7,477 bases of DNA from Acidimicrobiaceae bacterium. Its GTDB lineage: Bacteria; Actinomycetota; Acidimicrobiia; Acidimicrobiales; RAAP-2. Shown in pieces: positions 6,367 to 7,477 of the stretch; position 1 is the first letter of the stretch, and the number at the start of each line of letters is the position of its first letter. The stretch spans positions 3,479 to 10,955 of the forward strand of contig PKZN01000026.1 in NCBI GenBank assembly GCA_003133075.1, given 5' to 3'. The translations under genes and the position numbers were made by a program. The notes under the pieces were generated by a model. That model saw only the letters and a list, made by a program, of their open reading frames with translations, was not told the DNA's origin and ran no database searches.

Positions 6367-6419
6367 TGTTCCCCCTAACCAGTTAGTTCATAACGACCAA
6401 CCAAGTTAGGAAGGGAACA
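6367..6419 (+). promoter_or_regulatory. Leader hairpin that buries the ribosome binding site of the propeller gene
   Basis: TGTTCCC (6367-6373) pairs with GGGAACA (6413-6419), and the adjoining CCTAAC (6374-6379) pairs with GTTAGG (6405-6410), leaving only AA (6411-6412) bulged: 13 pairs around a 25-base loop. The 3' arm contains the whole Shine-Dalgarno region (6408-6416) and ends two bases before the GTG codon. Inside the loop GTTA (6382-6385) and TAAC (6391-6394) could form a small extra stem. Such a structure would hold translation low until opened by temperature, a ligand, a protein or ribosome standby. No known riboswitch class is recognised. Confidence 0.5.
6408..6416 (+). promoter_or_regulatory. 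Ribosome binding site that sets the GTG start at 6422
   Basis: AGGAAGGGA ends five bases before GTG at 6422-6424. It supports GTG as the start, since the next codons give a good signal-peptide N-region (HRRSH). The site lies in the 3' arm of the leader hairpin. Confidence 0.65.
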
Positions 6420-6421
6420 TC

Positions 6422-7375
6422 GTGCACCGACGTAGCCATTTAGGGGTCGCCGCCTTGGCGATCTCACTCGTTGTCCCACTAGGCCTCGCCACGACCTCGA
6501 GCGCAGCCCCGTCGCCCATTGGTCCGGTATCGGTCCTGGCGACACTCGCTCTCAAGTACGGCCAACTACCCGAGAACATCGCCCTCGCGCCCGACGGATC
6601 GGTCGACGTGAATTTCAACGGCGCGAATGAACTCGCGAACATCTCCTCCACGGGCACGATCACGCCACTCGGCGCGCTGCCGTCGGTACCCGGAGGCGGT
6701 ACCGGCACTCCCCTGCTCAAGATGCCCTTCTCCGCGGGGATGGTCAACAACAACGGCGCGATCTACAGCGTCTTCTCGACCGGCGTCGCGTCACTCAACG
6801 GCGTCTATCGCACCCTGCCCGGTGACGCGCCGGTGCTGATCGCACCGCTCCCGGCGGGCAGCCTCGCCAACGGTCTCGCCGAGAACTTCACGACGGGCAC
6901 CCTTTACATCACGGACTCCGCGCTCGGCAAGGTGTGGACGGTGTCGGCCGCCGGCGGTACGCCCACCACCTGGGCGAGTGGACCGCTGCTCGCGGGCGTC
7001 AAAGGATTCGGCGCGAACGGGCTCAAGCTCCACGCCGGCGCCCTCTACGTGAGCAACACCAGCCTCGGGACATTGATTCGCATCCCGGTGCTCAAGAACG
7101 GCAAGGCCGGCGTCGCCAAAGTGGTGGCGAAGGGCCTCACCTCGATCGACGACTTCGCGTTCATCCCTGGAACGAATAACCTGATCGCTGCGCTGAACTT
7201 CGCCAACGAGGTCGCCTACGTCCAGGCCAACGGCGCCCATTCGATCATCCTCACGGCCGCCAACGGGCTCGAGAACCCCAGCGCCGTCGCGATCAGCGGT
7301 TCGACGGTCTACATCACGAACGCGGACTACTACACGCTGGCGGGACCGAGCGTCATGGAGGCGCCGCTCAACTAG
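6422..7375 (+). CDS. Secreted beta-propeller protein, SMP-30/gluconolactonase-like
   Basis: This 317-residue protein has a Sec signal peptide (HRRSH, then a hydrophobic stretch, with cleavage probably after Ala28 in SSAA) and no lipobox, so it is likely secreted. The mature part repeats a blade pattern of about 40-50 residues: LPENIALAPDGSVDVNFNG (49-67), LANGLAENFTTGTLYITDS (148-166), FGANGLKLHAGALYVSNTS (196-214), SIDDFAFIPGTNNLIAALN (241-259) and ENPSAVAISGSTVYITNAD (284-302). This is typical of five- or six-bladed NHL/SMP-30-like propellers. Glu51, Asn150 or Asn199, and Asp243 or Asp244 stand where SMP-30 lactonases keep metal ligands, but I cannot align them with certainty. It could be a lactonase, another hydrolase or a non-enzymatic binding propeller. 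It diverges from the transporter operon and is followed by a hairpin, so it is probably transcribed alone. Cysteine is absent from the whole protein. Confidence 0.85.
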   Translation: MHRRSHLGVAALAISLVVPLGLATTSSAAPSPIGPVSVLATLALKYGQLPENIALAPDGSVDVNFNGANELANISSTGTITPLGALPSVPGGGTGTPLLKMPFSAGMVNNNGAIYSVFSTGVASLNGVYRTLPGDAPVLIAPLPAGSLANGLAENFTTGTLYITDSALGKVWTVSAAGGTPTTWASGPLLAGVKGFGANGLKLHAGALYVSNTSLGTLIRIPVLKNGKAGVAKVVAKGLTSIDDFAFIPGTNNLIAALNFANEVAYVQANGAHSIILTAANGLENPSAVAISGSTVYITNADYYTLAGPSVMEAPLN

Positions 7376-7403
7376 ACACATGTACTCATCCCCCTTCGAC
7401 GTC

Positions 7404-7454
7404 GCAGCGATCCACCGCGGCGCAACCGGCCCTCGTGGCCGCGGTGGATCTGCG
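7404..7454 (+). terminator. Long GC-rich hairpin after the propeller gene, probable terminator
   Basis: GATCCACCGCGGC (7409-7421) and GCCGCGGTGGATC (7438-7450) are perfect 13-base inverted arms around a 16-base loop. Beyond a 2-base bulge the stem extends by CGCA (7403-7406) with TGCG (7451-7454). It begins about 30 bases after the stop codon. There is no U-tract after it, which is common for terminators in GC-rich actinobacteria; it could also stop or process transcripts from a gene to the right. Confidence 0.6.
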
Positions 7455-7477
7455 CCGGAATGCGAAAGACCCCCACC

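Larger units (their letters stand above)
5932..6421. other. Divergent intergenic region, no convincing gene
   Basis: These 490 bases separate the start of the transporter operon (leftward) from the start of the propeller gene (rightward), and must hold both promoters. The part at about 6030-6110 is visibly richer in A and T than the flanks and is the likely site of the operon promoter. A leftward -10-like TAGTGT occurs at 6056-6051, but I see no well-spaced -35 for it. Several short inverted repeats are listed separately. Open frames crossing the region have no ribosome binding site, have arginine-rich shadow-like translations, or start opposite the binding-protein start, so I call none of them genes. 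Confidence 0.7.

Noticed and set aside
6791..7381. A 196-codon open frame on the minus strand
   Set aside because: Antisense to the propeller gene, which has a signal peptide, a ribosome binding site and repeating blades. The antisense translation is Arg/Asp/Val-rich and low in pattern.
1..7477. Search for CRISPR repeats, transposon ends, tRNA or rRNA genes, or defence or phage genes
   Set aside because: No regularly spaced repeats, transposase or integrase motifs, target-site duplications or RNA gene signatures were seen. Gene content is a plain transport and metabolism locus.

Overview
The window comes from a GC-rich bacterium. GTG starts, TANNNT-type promoter sequence and the style of the transporter proteins suggest an actinobacterium, possibly of the Acidimicrobiia. 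That placement is a judgement from protein flavour and composition, not a computed one.

Layout. From right to left on the minus strand, four genes form what looks like one operon: a secreted substrate-binding protein (5931-4714), an 890-residue fusion of two permease domains and one ATPase (4628-1956), a second ATPase of LivF type (1959-1207, overlapping the fusion gene by ATGA), and a class III (CaiB/BaiF) CoA-transferase (1115 to beyond the left edge). On the plus strand, diverging from the operon across a 490-base non-coding region, is a secreted beta-propeller protein resembling the SMP-30/gluconolactonase group (6422-7375). A long GC-rich hairpin follows it, probably its terminator.

How the genes may work together. 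The first three operon genes make a complete ABC importer of the branched-chain amino acid (HAAT) family: binding protein, LivH- and LivM-type permeases, LivG- and LivF-type ATPases. The CoA-transferase behind it suggests that the imported compound is a carboxylic acid activated as its CoA thioester after entry, rather than leucine, isoleucine or valine. The substrate cannot be named from sequence. The propeller protein is outside the operon and its link to it is unknown.

Most of the window is ordinary catabolic transport. The points most worth a second look are the LivH-LivM-LivG triple fusion, a hairpin in the 5' leader of the propeller gene that buries its ribosome binding site, a long hairpin inside the binding-protein coding sequence, the lack of a lipobox in that binding protein, and several palindromes in the divergent intergenic region. 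I found no CRISPR array, transposase, integrase, RNA gene, or defence or phage genes.
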